A stretch of DNA of 64,000 nt from the NCBI GenBank assembly GCA_965221295.1, contig OZ244879.1, forward strand, positions 3,224,001-3,288,000, written 5' to 3'. The notes below the pieces were generated by a model. That model had not been told where the DNA came from. It ran no database searches and worked only from the letters and a program-made list of their open reading frames with translations. Positions 23,794 through 31,611 of the stretch are shown here, piece by piece. Position numbers and translations under genes: made by a program. The stretch comes from Bin87 sp965221295. Lineage in GTDB: Bacteria > Chloroflexota > Dehalococcoidia > Lucifugimonadales > UBA3495. Positions within the stretch are counted from its first letter, which is position 1. The number at the start of each line of letters is the position of its first letter.

Positions 23794-24792
23794 TCAGGCG
23801 CCGTTCCGGGCCACCGTTGCGGGCCAGGGGAAGAAGGCCTCACCGATCCGCTCTGGGGGCAGACCGTGCGCGGTTTCAGGGTTCAGCTTCAACGCCGTGT
23901 CCGGCGGTATGCAGCCTGAAAACAGTTCAGGATGCGTTAGCTCGGCCAGCAATTCAAGGCCATCGACCACCCTGGGTCCGGGCCGGCTCAACGTACTGTG
24001 ATCGATCAAGTAGACCTCGCCCGTCTGCGTCGCCGGCAGTTCGCTCCACCCGGGCTGGGCCGCCAGCCACGGTATCTCCCGGACGCTCCGGGCCAGATCC
24101 GAAGAGCAGAGATCGATGAACAACTTGTCCGGGGCCGCCACCACCACCTCGCTCCACGCGATCCGTTCTGCTGGACAGCCTGGGATGAAACGGGCCGGCA
24201 GCAGGCCGCCGGCTCGGTGCGCCAAATCCGTGACCCAATGGCCGCCAATCACCAACGGATTTACTCCCTCCAGGGTGAACACTCGGGGCCGGCGCCGCGC
24301 CCGTCGGACCCCATCCGCCACCGCGGCGATCCGTCGCTTCAGGTTGGCCACCAGTTCAGCGGCGGCCGCCGGAGCGCCGCCGGCCGCCCCAACCTCCAGG
24401 ATGCTGTCCAGGATTTCGTCCACCGTGCGCGGATTCAGCGTCAGAACCTTCGGCGGCAGGGGTATCGGCTCCACCGCCTGGCGCACGGTTCCGGCGTCCA
24501 CCTCGCAGAAATAGCACAGGTCCTGCGTCAAAACCAAGTCGGGCGAGGTTTGCATCAACCATTCCGCGTCCAGGTCATACGGACTCTCTCCCGCCGACAA
24601 GATGCGGCTCATCTCCGCTTCGACCTCTTCGCTCGACAGCGCCGATGGGTCGATGCGACTCTTGCACACCACCCGGATGTCGGCGGCTTCGCGCGGATAA
24701 TCGCAAAGGTCAGTAACCCCGATGATTCGCTCACCCAAACCAATGGCGAACAGTATTTCGGTTCCGCTGGGTAGTAGGGAGCAGATCCGCAC
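23794..24792 (-). CDS. BtuF-like cobalamin/metal-chelate binding protein
   Basis: A 332-residue protein of the helical-backbone metal receptor (chelatase-like) fold: MRICSLLPSGTEILFAIGLG, IIGVTDLCDYP, SPDLVLTQDLCYFCEV and WVTDLAHRAGG. Homologues bind cobalamin or iron chelates. It lacks a signal peptide, so it probably acts in the cytoplasm as the 'cobalamin-binding protein' group does, rather than as a transporter component; no ABC permease or ATPase is near. It is divergent from the MFS gene at 24894. Confidence 0.85.
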   Translation of the reverse strand: MRICSLLPSGTEILFAIGLGERIIGVTDLCDYPREAADIRVVCKSRIDPSALSSEEVEAEMSRILSAGESPYDLDAEWLMQTSPDLVLTQDLCYFCEVDAGTVRQAVEPIPLPPKVLTLNPRTVDEILDSILEVGAAGGAPAAAAELVANLKRRIAAVADGVRRARRRPRVFTLEGVNPLVIGGHWVTDLAHRAGGLLPARFIPGCPAERIAWSEVVVAAPDKLFIDLCSSDLARSVREIPWLAAQPGWSELPATQTGEVYLIDHSTLSRPGPRVVDGLELLAELTHPELFSGCIPPDTALKLNPETAHGLPPERIGEAFFPWPATVARNGA

Positions 24793-24893
24793 GGCTGGTT
24801 AACCTCACGCAATCGGGGCGCATGGCATTCGGCAGGATTGTAGCATATACTCAAGCGGCGGATTGTCGCCGCCCGCAGTTCATTCAGGCTTTC

Positions 24894-26222
24894 ATGAACG
24901 CAACGACAGCAGTCCAATCGTCAACGGTCGCGGCTCAATCGTGGAGCAAGCGCGCCCTCGTGTGCCTCAACGCCTACAGCTTTGGCATCGCGGGCTTCAT
25001 TCTGGCGATGGACGCGGTGGCGCTGCCCATTCTGGTCCTAGAAGTGGCGCCCCATGCGGCCAAGAACACCTTGCTGGGATTCTTGGGTTTGGCCGGCCTG
25101 CTGGCCACCGCCTTGGTGCAGGTGCCGGTGGGTTGGGCCAGCGACCGCACACGCTCGCGCCTGGGACGACGTCTTCCCTACATGCTCTGGACCTGCATGT
25201 GCATCCCGGTGGGGTTGGCGGGCCTGGCCATGCCCCTGAACTACGTCAGCCTGCTGGTGATTTGGATGTTCATCCAGATCAATTCTGGTATCGGTTATTC
25301 GCCGTATCTCGCCAGCGTTCGGGAGCTGACACCGGTCGGGCGCATGGGCGTGACCGCGTCCATCAAGACGCTGCTGGAATCCCTGGGCGGCGCGACCCTG
25401 CTGTGCCTGGCGGCGCTGTTGTTGGCCCACTACAACCGACCCGACGGCGTGGCCTGGCTTTGGGCTTGCCTGGCCATGTTGGCAGGCGCGGTGGTCTTGA
25501 CCTCGGCCATCAGCTCCTTCACCATTTTCAGCAGGATGCGGAACAGCGGAGGAACAGCCCGGGCCACGTTTCAACGCGCCGCCCTCGCCTTCCCGGAATC
25601 CACCGCCATGTCTCGCTTGCACCCCGACCTGGTGTGGTTCGTGGTGTCCCGGGGCGCCTTCATAGCCGCCGTGGTGATCTTCACAACCTACGGCTTGTTC
25701 TTTCTGCGCGACAAGGTAGAGGTTGAGAATCCCGCACAAGCGCTGGGTTTGGCCATCATAGGCATCGGTGGCGCGCTGGCGCTAACCACATATCCGGCGG
25801 GTTGGCTGTCGGATCGATTCGGCCGCAAGCCGGCGCTGATCGTAGGCGTGATCGTCGCTGTGGGCGCCACCGTCGGGATGATGTGGGTGGGTTCTTATCT
25901 GATGGCCGTCGCCATCGCCAGCGTAATCGGAGGCGCGGTGGGGGTTATCCTCACCACGCATTGGGCCATGGCCAACGACCTGGGCGCTCCGGGACGCGAG
26001 GCGCAGCACATGGGCATCGTGAATTTGGGTACGCTGTTTGGCGCGGCCGGAGCCAAGGGCATTGGGCCGCTACCCGACCTGGTCACCGCGTGGTTTGGAC
26101 CCGGCTACGGCTACACTGCGCTGCTGGCGGCCAGCGCGTTGCTTTTCGTCATCGGGGGAGCGTTGATCCTGAAAGTGCGCGTCGGGAATCTGGCGGAGCA
26201 GGCGCCACGCCACGCCGGATAA
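24894..26222 (+). CDS. MFS transporter
   Basis: A 442-residue membrane protein with about 12 hydrophobic segments. The loop between segments 2 and 3 reads VGWASDRTRSRLGRRLPYM, the MFS signature A of the GPH/sugar-transporter-like group, and its counterpart in the second half is GWLSDRFGRKPALIVG. It moves a small solute across the inner membrane; the substrate is unknown. The ATG at 24894 gives MNATTAVQS; an upstream ATG at 24822 would add 24 residues with little hydrophobic content. It is convergent with the MFS gene at 26228-27487. Confidence 0.88.
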   Translation: MNATTAVQSSTVAAQSWSKRALVCLNAYSFGIAGFILAMDAVALPILVLEVAPHAAKNTLLGFLGLAGLLATALVQVPVGWASDRTRSRLGRRLPYMLWTCMCIPVGLAGLAMPLNYVSLLVIWMFIQINSGIGYSPYLASVRELTPVGRMGVTASIKTLLESLGGATLLCLAALLLAHYNRPDGVAWLWACLAMLAGAVVLTSAISSFTIFSRMRNSGGTARATFQRAALAFPESTAMSRLHPDLVWFVVSRGAFIAAVVIFTTYGLFFLRDKVEVENPAQALGLAIIGIGGALALTTYPAGWLSDRFGRKPALIVGVIVAVGATVGMMWVGSYLMAVAIASVIGGAVGVILTTHWAMANDLGAPGREAQHMGIVNLGTLFGAAGAKGIGPLPDLVTAWFGPGYGYTALLAASALLFVIGGALILKVRVGNLAEQAPRHAG

Positions 26223-26227
26223 CCGGG

Positions 26228-27487
26228 TCAGGTTCGCTGTCTCCGGCGCGTTTCCCTCACGAAGATCATGAGCCCCAGCGCCGACGCCGCCAGTATCGCG
26301 GCATCGACCCACAGGGCCCAGGAGAAACCCGCCCAGTCCGCAATGGCGCCCAAAGCCAGAGCGCCCGCGATCGTCCCCACTCCGCCGAACGTCCGCAGCA
26401 ACCCAATGGTGACTCCCTCCATCCCCGGCGGCGCGATGTCGGCGAAGAAGACGGTTCCGGCCGGACTGCCCAGGCCTTCGCCCATTCCCAACAGTACTCC
26501 CGACAGCAGCAGTTGCCACAGGTTGTCGGCCCAGATAAACGCGCCAATGCCCAGCGCCAGCAGAGTTACGGCGGGAATGATCGGCGTCTTCCTGCCAAAC
26601 CGGTCGGAGAGATAGCCCGACGCCAAGGTGGTGAAGAATTGCGGGAAGTGGGTGACGCTGATCCACAACCCCAGGTGGTCCGGCTCGAATCCCTTGGCCC
26701 GCCCGAACAGGGGCATCACGCTGAACCGGGCGCCCTGCCGGTTGGCCACTATCATCAACGCGAACATGCCGACGAAGATGAACGCCGGGCTCAGCATGAG
26801 CCGCAGCATCGCGCCCCGTTGCCGTTCGGCTTCTGGCTCCGTCGCCGGTTCATTCGCCGCGCCGGGCGCGGATCGGGCTGTCCGACGCGCCTCCTCTTCA
26901 CGCCACCGCGATTCCGGCAATGCGAACACAATCACCGCCAGCGACGCCGCCATCATGGCCGCCTGGGTGTACAGCGGAATCCGCAGCCCGAAGACATCCG
27001 CCAGGTAGCCGCCCATCAGCGGCCCCAGGGTCTGTCCGGCCAGGATGCTGAGCTCTTGCAGGCTGAGCAGGCGCCCTCGCGTTTCCGGCGTCGCCTCGTC
27101 TCGCAGGTAGATCGTCGCCACCGTGAGGAATATGCTGCCGCCGAACCCCGACACGAACCGCCAGCCCGTGAGCCACGCGTAGCTGAAGGACACCGAAACC
27201 ATGGCCGCGCCAACCACGTTGATCGCCGCGCCCAGACCCAACACGCTCTTCCGGCCATAACGCTGGGCCAGGTAGCCGGCCGGCAGACTGGTGACCAGCC
27301 GCCCGAACCCGAACAGCCCGATAGTAATCCCGATTTCGGCGGCGGTGACGCCGTATTCCTGTTCCAGGAATAGCGGCAGAACCGGCGCGATAGCTCCCAT
27401 GCCGAAGCTGTTCAGCGCCACCACGACGCAGAGAATCGACACGCCACGATAGCGATTCCCCAGCGTTTCCCGGATGCTCCCTCGCAC
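26228..27487 (-). CDS. MFS transporter
   Basis: About 419 residues with 12 hydrophobic segments. The MFS loop 2-3 signature is GYLAQRYGRKSVLGLGAAIN and the second-half copy is GYLSDRFGRKTPIIPAV. A long central loop (SRWREEEARRTARSAPGAAN) joins the halves. The GTG at 27487, four bases after the DUF951 stop, is the likely start; a TTG at 27529 would overlap DUF951 by 38 bp. Drug-exporter-type relatives are most similar in appearance; substrate unknown. Confidence 0.86.
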   Translation of the reverse strand: MRGSIRETLGNRYRGVSILCVVVALNSFGMGAIAPVLPLFLEQEYGVTAAEIGITIGLFGFGRLVTSLPAGYLAQRYGRKSVLGLGAAINVVGAAMVSVSFSYAWLTGWRFVSGFGGSIFLTVATIYLRDEATPETRGRLLSLQELSILAGQTLGPLMGGYLADVFGLRIPLYTQAAMMAASLAVIVFALPESRWREEEARRTARSAPGAANEPATEPEAERQRGAMLRLMLSPAFIFVGMFALMIVANRQGARFSVMPLFGRAKGFEPDHLGLWISVTHFPQFFTTLASGYLSDRFGRKTPIIPAVTLLALGIGAFIWADNLWQLLLSGVLLGMGEGLGSPAGTVFFADIAPPGMEGVTIGLLRTFGGVGTIAGALALGAIADWAGFSWALWVDAAILAASALGLMIFVRETRRRQRT

Positions 27488-27491
27488 TGAT

Positions 27492-27743
27492 TCAGTCCGT
27501 CTGCGCCGGGTTGGGGTCGCCGGCCCCAACCTCCGGCGCCGGTCGCGCGATTTCCCGGATGCGTCGCTCGATCTTGAAGCGAGGCGCCATGATGTAGTGG
27601 TCGCAGGTTTGGCAGCGCAGTCCGATGTCGCCGCCCACCCGGTTCACCCGCCAGTGAAATCCGCCGCAGGGGTGAGGCTTCTTCAGCCGGACAATGTCCC
27701 CCGGCTTCAGGTCAGCTACTTTGGGTCGCCCGGTCTCGCTCAT
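27492..27743 (-). CDS. DUF951 protein
   Basis: An 83-residue protein with the family core LKPGDIVRLKKPHPCGGFHW followed by VNRVGGDIGLRCQTCDHYI. Three Cys and a His suggest a metal site. DUF951 proteins are small, cytoplasmic and of unknown function, often found near translation or ribosome-associated genes. It lies between pyrF (2 bp away) and the MFS gene on the same strand, so the three form a tight run. Confidence 0.88.
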   Translation of the reverse strand: MSETGRPKVADLKPGDIVRLKKPHPCGGFHWRVNRVGGDIGLRCQTCDHYIMAPRFKIERRIREIARPAPEVGAGDPNPAQTD

Positions 27744-27745
27744 TT

Positions 27746-28600
27746 CTACTGCCAGCCCAGTCCCATGGCGTCTAGCGTGCCGTTGATTTTGTCGCGCAGC
27801 TGCGACGCCGCGCGGCGCGCGGCCTCTGCGAAATCGTCGCCGCTGGAGGCATAGATTATTCCCCGGGCAGAGTTGATGATGGCCATGCGGCCCCGGGCGT
27901 CAACGCCGCGGCGCACGCTGGCTTCGAGATCTCCGCCCTGGACGCCTACACCGGGAATCAGCAGGGGCGCATCGGGACAAACGGTCCGCGCTTCAGCCAG
28001 TTGTTCCGGGGCCGTCGCGCCCACCACCAAACCCAGATTTCCCCTCGGCGGCAGCGACGCGAGGGTTCGGGTCAACCGCAGGTATGCCGGCTCGCCGCCC
28101 TCTGCCGCCACGTCCTGCAAGTCAGACGCTCCGGGGTTTGAGCCGCGGCACCATACGAATGCCCCCCGGTCCGGCCGGTCCAACCACGGAGTCACCGTGT
28201 CCATACCACCCCACGGGTTCACCGTAACCGCGTCAACGCCCCACACGTCGAACATGGCCTTGGCATAGGCCGCCGCGGTGTTGCCGATGTCCCCTCGCTT
28301 GGCGTCCATGATGACCACTCTGTCGGGAGCGACTTTGCGTATGTGGGACACGGTAGCCCCCAGGGCCCGCAGTCCGGGCATCCCCAGCGCTTCGTAGAAG
28401 GCGATATTGGGCTTGTAGGCGCACGCCAGGTCGGCGGTGGCGTCCACGATGGCGCGATTGAAGTCCGCGACCGCGCGTTCGCCGTCCGCCTGCCCGGCTA
28501 CGCGCGCTGGCAACAGCGCCAGATCCACATCCAACCCTACGCAGACGAGACTACGCGTCGCTTCGCTGGACGCAAGCAATCTGTCAACGAACCTGGTCAT
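27746..28600 (-). CDS. pyrF: Orotidine 5'-phosphate decarboxylase
   Basis: A 284-residue OMP decarboxylase of the longer type 2 form. The catalytic Asp-Lys-Asp set is visible in VVIMDAKRGDIGNTAAAYA (Asp99, Lys101, Asp104), and late motifs LLIPGVGVQGGD and NSARGIIYAS bind the phosphate. It makes UMP from OMP in pyrimidine synthesis. The ATG at 28600 gives MTRFVDRLL, matching family starts; the frame is open upstream only because the leader repeats are open. GAGGGG precedes the start. An extended -10 promoter and five tandem repeats precede it; DUF951 and an MFS gene follow. Confidence 0.94.
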   Translation of the reverse strand: MTRFVDRLLASSEATRSLVCVGLDVDLALLPARVAGQADGERAVADFNRAIVDATADLACAYKPNIAFYEALGMPGLRALGATVSHIRKVAPDRVVIMDAKRGDIGNTAAAYAKAMFDVWGVDAVTVNPWGGMDTVTPWLDRPDRGAFVWCRGSNPGASDLQDVAAEGGEPAYLRLTRTLASLPPRGNLGLVVGATAPEQLAEARTVCPDAPLLIPGVGVQGGDLEASVRRGVDARGRMAIINSARGIIYASSGDDFAEAARRAASQLRDKINGTLDAMGLGWQ

Positions 28601-28606
28601 TTGTCG

Positions 28607-28684
28607 TTCATTCCCCTCGGAGTTCGTTCTCTTGGGACTTCTTCTCTTTGGGCTTCGTTCCCCTAGAGATCGCTGCCCCTGGAA
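28607..28684 (-). repeat. Five tandem ~16-bp leader repeats before pyrF
   Basis: Plus-strand units are TTCATTCCCCTCGGAG (28607-28622), TTCGTTCTCTTGGGAC (28623-28638), TTCTTCTCTTTGGGC (28639-28653), TTCGTTCCCCTAGAGA (28654-28669) and TCGCTGCCCCTGGAA (28670-28684), with a partial sixth after it. On the coding strand each has an AGGGGAA or AGAGAA purine run followed by a GAA; the last one acts as the pyrF Shine-Dalgarno. The array lies wholly between the promoter and the start codon. Confidence 0.75.
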
Positions 28685-28723
28685 TTCACTGCCGCGTTGT
28701 TCAATCCCGACGCAAGCTTTCGG

Positions 28724-28732
28724 ATTATACCA
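28724..28732 (-). promoter_or_regulatory. Extended -10 promoter of pyrF
   Basis: The minus strand reads TGGTATAAT, a perfect -10 TATAAT (28724-28729) with TGN in front. No -35 is recognisable. The leader would be about 115 bases and is mostly tandem repeat. Confidence 0.6.
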
Positions 28733-28778
28733 ATCGCCAAGCGCCGGCGGCGCCGTTTTCGCCGAGACCGAGTGCAAT

Positions 28779-29141
28779 TTACGCGTTCGTCAGGGGCTTG
28801 GCGAAGCTGATCTCGTGGCCGTCCGGGTCGGTGATGTGGTAGTAGCGTTCCCGCCAGGGAGCGTCCGCCGGATCGCTGTCCGGCGCGTATCCCGCGGCCA
28901 CCATGCGCCGGTGATGGGCGTCAACGTCATCCACGTACAGGATGCAACGGCCCCACCACTGAACCTCGGCGTCTTCGGCAAGTATTAGGTTCAGATACCC
29001 GTCGCCGACCCGCAGCGACGTGAAGCCGGCCTCTGGCCCGCCGTACAGGATCGGGATGCCGGCGCCGTCGTGATAGAATGCCACCGCCCGCGACATATCC
29101 CGCACCGCCAGCGTAATCGCGCTGATGCTCTGCACCGTCAT
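28779..29141 (-). CDS. VOC-family (glyoxalase/bleomycin-resistance fold) protein
   Basis: A 120-residue protein with the paired beta-alpha-beta-beta-beta pattern: ISAITLAVRDMSRAVAFYHD, VGDGYLNLILAED, GRCILYVDDVDAHHRRM and YYHITDPDGHEISFAKP. The terminal Glu in HEISF is the usual metal ligand. Members bind metals and act as lyases, dioxygenases or resistance proteins; no substrate can be named. GAGGAG lies upstream of the ATG. Confidence 0.88.
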   Translation of the reverse strand: MTVQSISAITLAVRDMSRAVAFYHDGAGIPILYGGPEAGFTSLRVGDGYLNLILAEDAEVQWWGRCILYVDDVDAHHRRMVAAGYAPDSDPADAPWRERYYHITDPDGHEISFAKPLTNA

Positions 29142-29371
29142 CGCAGGCTCCTCACTCCATGTTTTCTAGGCGTGTCCGATCCCGTCAGATCTTGTGGGCG
29201 GGGTTCATGGTAAATGGTCCGGGTCGCCGGGCCCGCAATCTCCCAACAGACTCCCGTAGTTGGGCGGTAGCATCGGAACGGCGGATCAAGACGGGCGAAC
29301 CGGCCACCCGTATTGTAGTAGAATCTTGTCGGTGGATTCATTCGACACGCGCCACGGACTCCTTGAACATT

Positions 29372-30223
29372 ATGACACAGCATGTCCCGTCGCAAACCCC
29401 AGCTGCCCCCGAATGTTTGGAGCGCCTGGAAGTCATACTGCGCGATATGGGCTCGGTGGTCGTCGCCTATTCTGGCGGCGTGGATAGCTCCCTCCTGGCG
29501 GTGGCGGCGCAACGCGCGTTGGGTAGCCGGGCGTTGGCCGTCACCGCCGTCTCGCCCGCCCTGGCCGCCCGGGACCTCGCCGACGCCGAGGCTATCGCCG
29601 CGCAATTCGGCCTGAATCACCGCGCCATACGGACGGATGAACTGGCGCGGGAGGGCTACGTCGCGAACTCGCCGCAGCGCTGCTACTTCTGCAAGACCGA
29701 GCTCTACGACCAGCTGGCGGCGCTGGCGGCCGCCGAGGGCTACGCCTGGATCGCCAACGGCGCCAATACCGACGACCTGGGCGACTATCGTCCCGGCATG
29801 ACCGCCGCCGCGGAGCGCAACATCCGCAGTCCCATGGTCGAGGCCAACATGGACAAGGGTCAGGTCCGAGGCGCCGCCCGCTGGTTGGGCGTCCCGCTGT
29901 GGGATAAGCCGGCGCAGCCCTGCCTGTCCTCCCGCATCCCTTACGGCACACCGGTAACCGTAGAATCCCTGCAACGCATCGAGGCGGCCGAGGAGGTTCT
30001 GCGGGAGCTGGGGCTGAGGGAGGTCCGGGCCCGCCACCACGACAAACTCTGCCGCGTCGAAGCCTCCGCCGGCGACATGGAACGCGCCTTCGCCCACCGC
30101 GACGAAATCGCGTCCCGCCTCAAAGCCCTGGGCTACCTTTGGGTTTCTTTAGACATAACCCCGCTCCGCTCTGGCAGCCTGAACGACGCGCTTAAAACCG
30201 GCTCCGCAAACCACAGTGGTTGA
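29372..30223 (+). CDS. larE: Nickel-pincer cofactor biosynthesis sulfur transferase LarE
   Basis: A 283-residue protein of the PP-loop ATPase fold. The ATP loop is VVAYSGGVDSSLLAVAAQRA. QRCYFCKTELYD and AQPCLSSRIPYG follow; the Cys in PCLSSR (about Cys184) corresponds to the residue that LarE of lactobacilli sacrifices as sulfur donor, which becomes dehydroalanine. LarE inserts sulfur into pyridinium-3,5-biscarboxylic acid mononucleotide. The ATG at 29372 gives MTQHVPSQ; the frame is open upstream without conservation. larC follows after 36 bp; larB and larA are not in the window. Confidence 0.9.
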   Translation: MTQHVPSQTPAAPECLERLEVILRDMGSVVVAYSGGVDSSLLAVAAQRALGSRALAVTAVSPALAARDLADAEAIAAQFGLNHRAIRTDELAREGYVANSPQRCYFCKTELYDQLAALAAAEGYAWIANGANTDDLGDYRPGMTAAAERNIRSPMVEANMDKGQVRGAARWLGVPLWDKPAQPCLSSRIPYGTPVTVESLQRIEAAEEVLRELGLREVRARHHDKLCRVEASAGDMERAFAHRDEIASRLKALGYLWVSLDITPLRSGSLNDALKTGSANHSG

Positions 30224-30259
30224 CGTGTCGTTGGCGGCGCGAGTTGGCGAGAGGCCAGG

Positions 30260-31540
30260 ATGAAGACCGCCTATATCCAGTCCGTGGGCGGCGCCAGCGG
30301 CGATATGCTCCTCGGCGCCCTGCTGGACGCTGGCCTGCCCATGAGCGCCATCCACGGAGCGGTGGCGGCGCTGGGGATCCCCGGCGTCGAGATTTCAACA
30401 GCCCAGGAAACCCGTTGCGACGTCAGAGGCGCCCGGGTTTCGGTTGACGTGTCCGCAGCGCCGCGTTACACGCCCCGGGAGATGCTGGACGCCGTAGCCA
30501 ATGCCGCCGCGCTGTCCGAATCAACCCGCGCCGCCGCCGCCAGGACGCTTAACGCGCTGTTCGCGGCTGAAGCCCGCGTCCACGGCGCCGACTCAGGGTC
30601 AAGCGATCCCGACGCGATACATCTGCACGAACTGGGCACCGCCGACACGCTGGTTGACGTGGTGGGCGTGGTACACGGGCTGGAACAGCTCGGAGTCCAG
30701 CGCGTCTGCGCGTCTCCGCTGGCGCTGGGCGAAGCCACCGGCCCCCGGCGGCCCGGCGGGTACAGCAACCCAGCCCCGGCCACGCTGGAAATAATCGCCG
30801 CCGCCAATGCGCCGGTGGCGCCCGAACGTCCCTTTCACGCCAACGTTGGCGAGCTAACCACCCCCACCGGCGCGGCGCTGATCACCACGCTGGCCGATCA
30901 GTATCGCCAACCGGCCATGACCGTCAATCGCGTTGGCGTGGGCGTCGGCGGCAAGAATCCGCCAGGCTTTCCCAACGTCCTCCGTTTGTGGCTTGGAGAG
31001 ACCGCGCACGTCAACGAGCGCGAAACTGGACAATCTGGCTCACCGGAACCAACGCCTCCCTTCGCTCGCTGGCAGGACGGCGTGGTCCTGCTGGAAACGA
31101 ACCTGGACAACGCCACCGGCGAACAGCTGGGCTTCGCCATGGAGCGTCTCTTCGAGGTCGGCGCTCTGGACGTATGGCACACGCCCATTCAGATGAAGAA
31201 GAACCGTCCCGGCGCGCTGCTGTCCGCCCTGGGGCCCGCCGAGTTGGAAAGCCAACTCGCCGAGGTTTTCTTGCGTCACACGCCGACCTTGGGGGTGCGC
31301 GTGCGCCCGGTGGGTCGCTACGTGGCGGAGCGGGACATCGTGACGGTGGAAACGGAGTTCGGCCCCATACGGATCAAACGCAAGTGGCTGGGGGGCGAAA
31401 TGGTCAGCGCGGCGCCGGAGTACGAGGACGTGGCAGAGGCGGCGGCGGCTCGCCAAATCGACCTCGCGACCGTGATTGAGAGAGTTGCGCAGTACCTCCC
31501 GGACGAACAGATCCGGTTGATCGGTAGGCGCTCAAACTAG
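30260..31540 (+). CDS. larC: Nickel insertion protein LarC
   Basis: A 426-residue protein with the family start YIQSVGGASGDMLLGALLDAG split over residues 5-25, a His-rich metal stretch IHLHELGTADTLVDVVG, and the late segment RFLRHTPTLGVRVRPVGR-like (FLRHTPTLGVRVRPVGRYVA) and FGPIRIKRKWLGG. LarC inserts nickel into the pincer cofactor using CTP. In some species larC is made by ribosomal frameshift from two frames; here it is one continuous frame. GAGAGG precedes the ATG. It is downstream of larE, forming a two-gene unit. Confidence 0.92.
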   Translation: MKTAYIQSVGGASGDMLLGALLDAGLPMSAIHGAVAALGIPGVEISTAQETRCDVRGARVSVDVSAAPRYTPREMLDAVANAAALSESTRAAAARTLNALFAAEARVHGADSGSSDPDAIHLHELGTADTLVDVVGVVHGLEQLGVQRVCASPLALGEATGPRRPGGYSNPAPATLEIIAAANAPVAPERPFHANVGELTTPTGAALITTLADQYRQPAMTVNRVGVGVGGKNPPGFPNVLRLWLGETAHVNERETGQSGSPEPTPPFARWQDGVVLLETNLDNATGEQLGFAMERLFEVGALDVWHTPIQMKKNRPGALLSALGPAELESQLAEVFLRHTPTLGVRVRPVGRYVAERDIVTVETEFGPIRIKRKWLGGEMVSAAPEYEDVAEAAAARQIDLATVIERVAQYLPDEQIRLIGRRSN

Positions 31541-31611
31541 CACTCAACGGGCGCGTCCCCAATAGAGCGCCAATTGCGCGGCAATCCGAGCTGGGGGCGC
31601 CGCAACGTCCC

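Noticed and set aside
30260..31540. Programmed frameshift in larC as seen in some species
   Set aside because: The gene is one uninterrupted frame covering both parts of the family.
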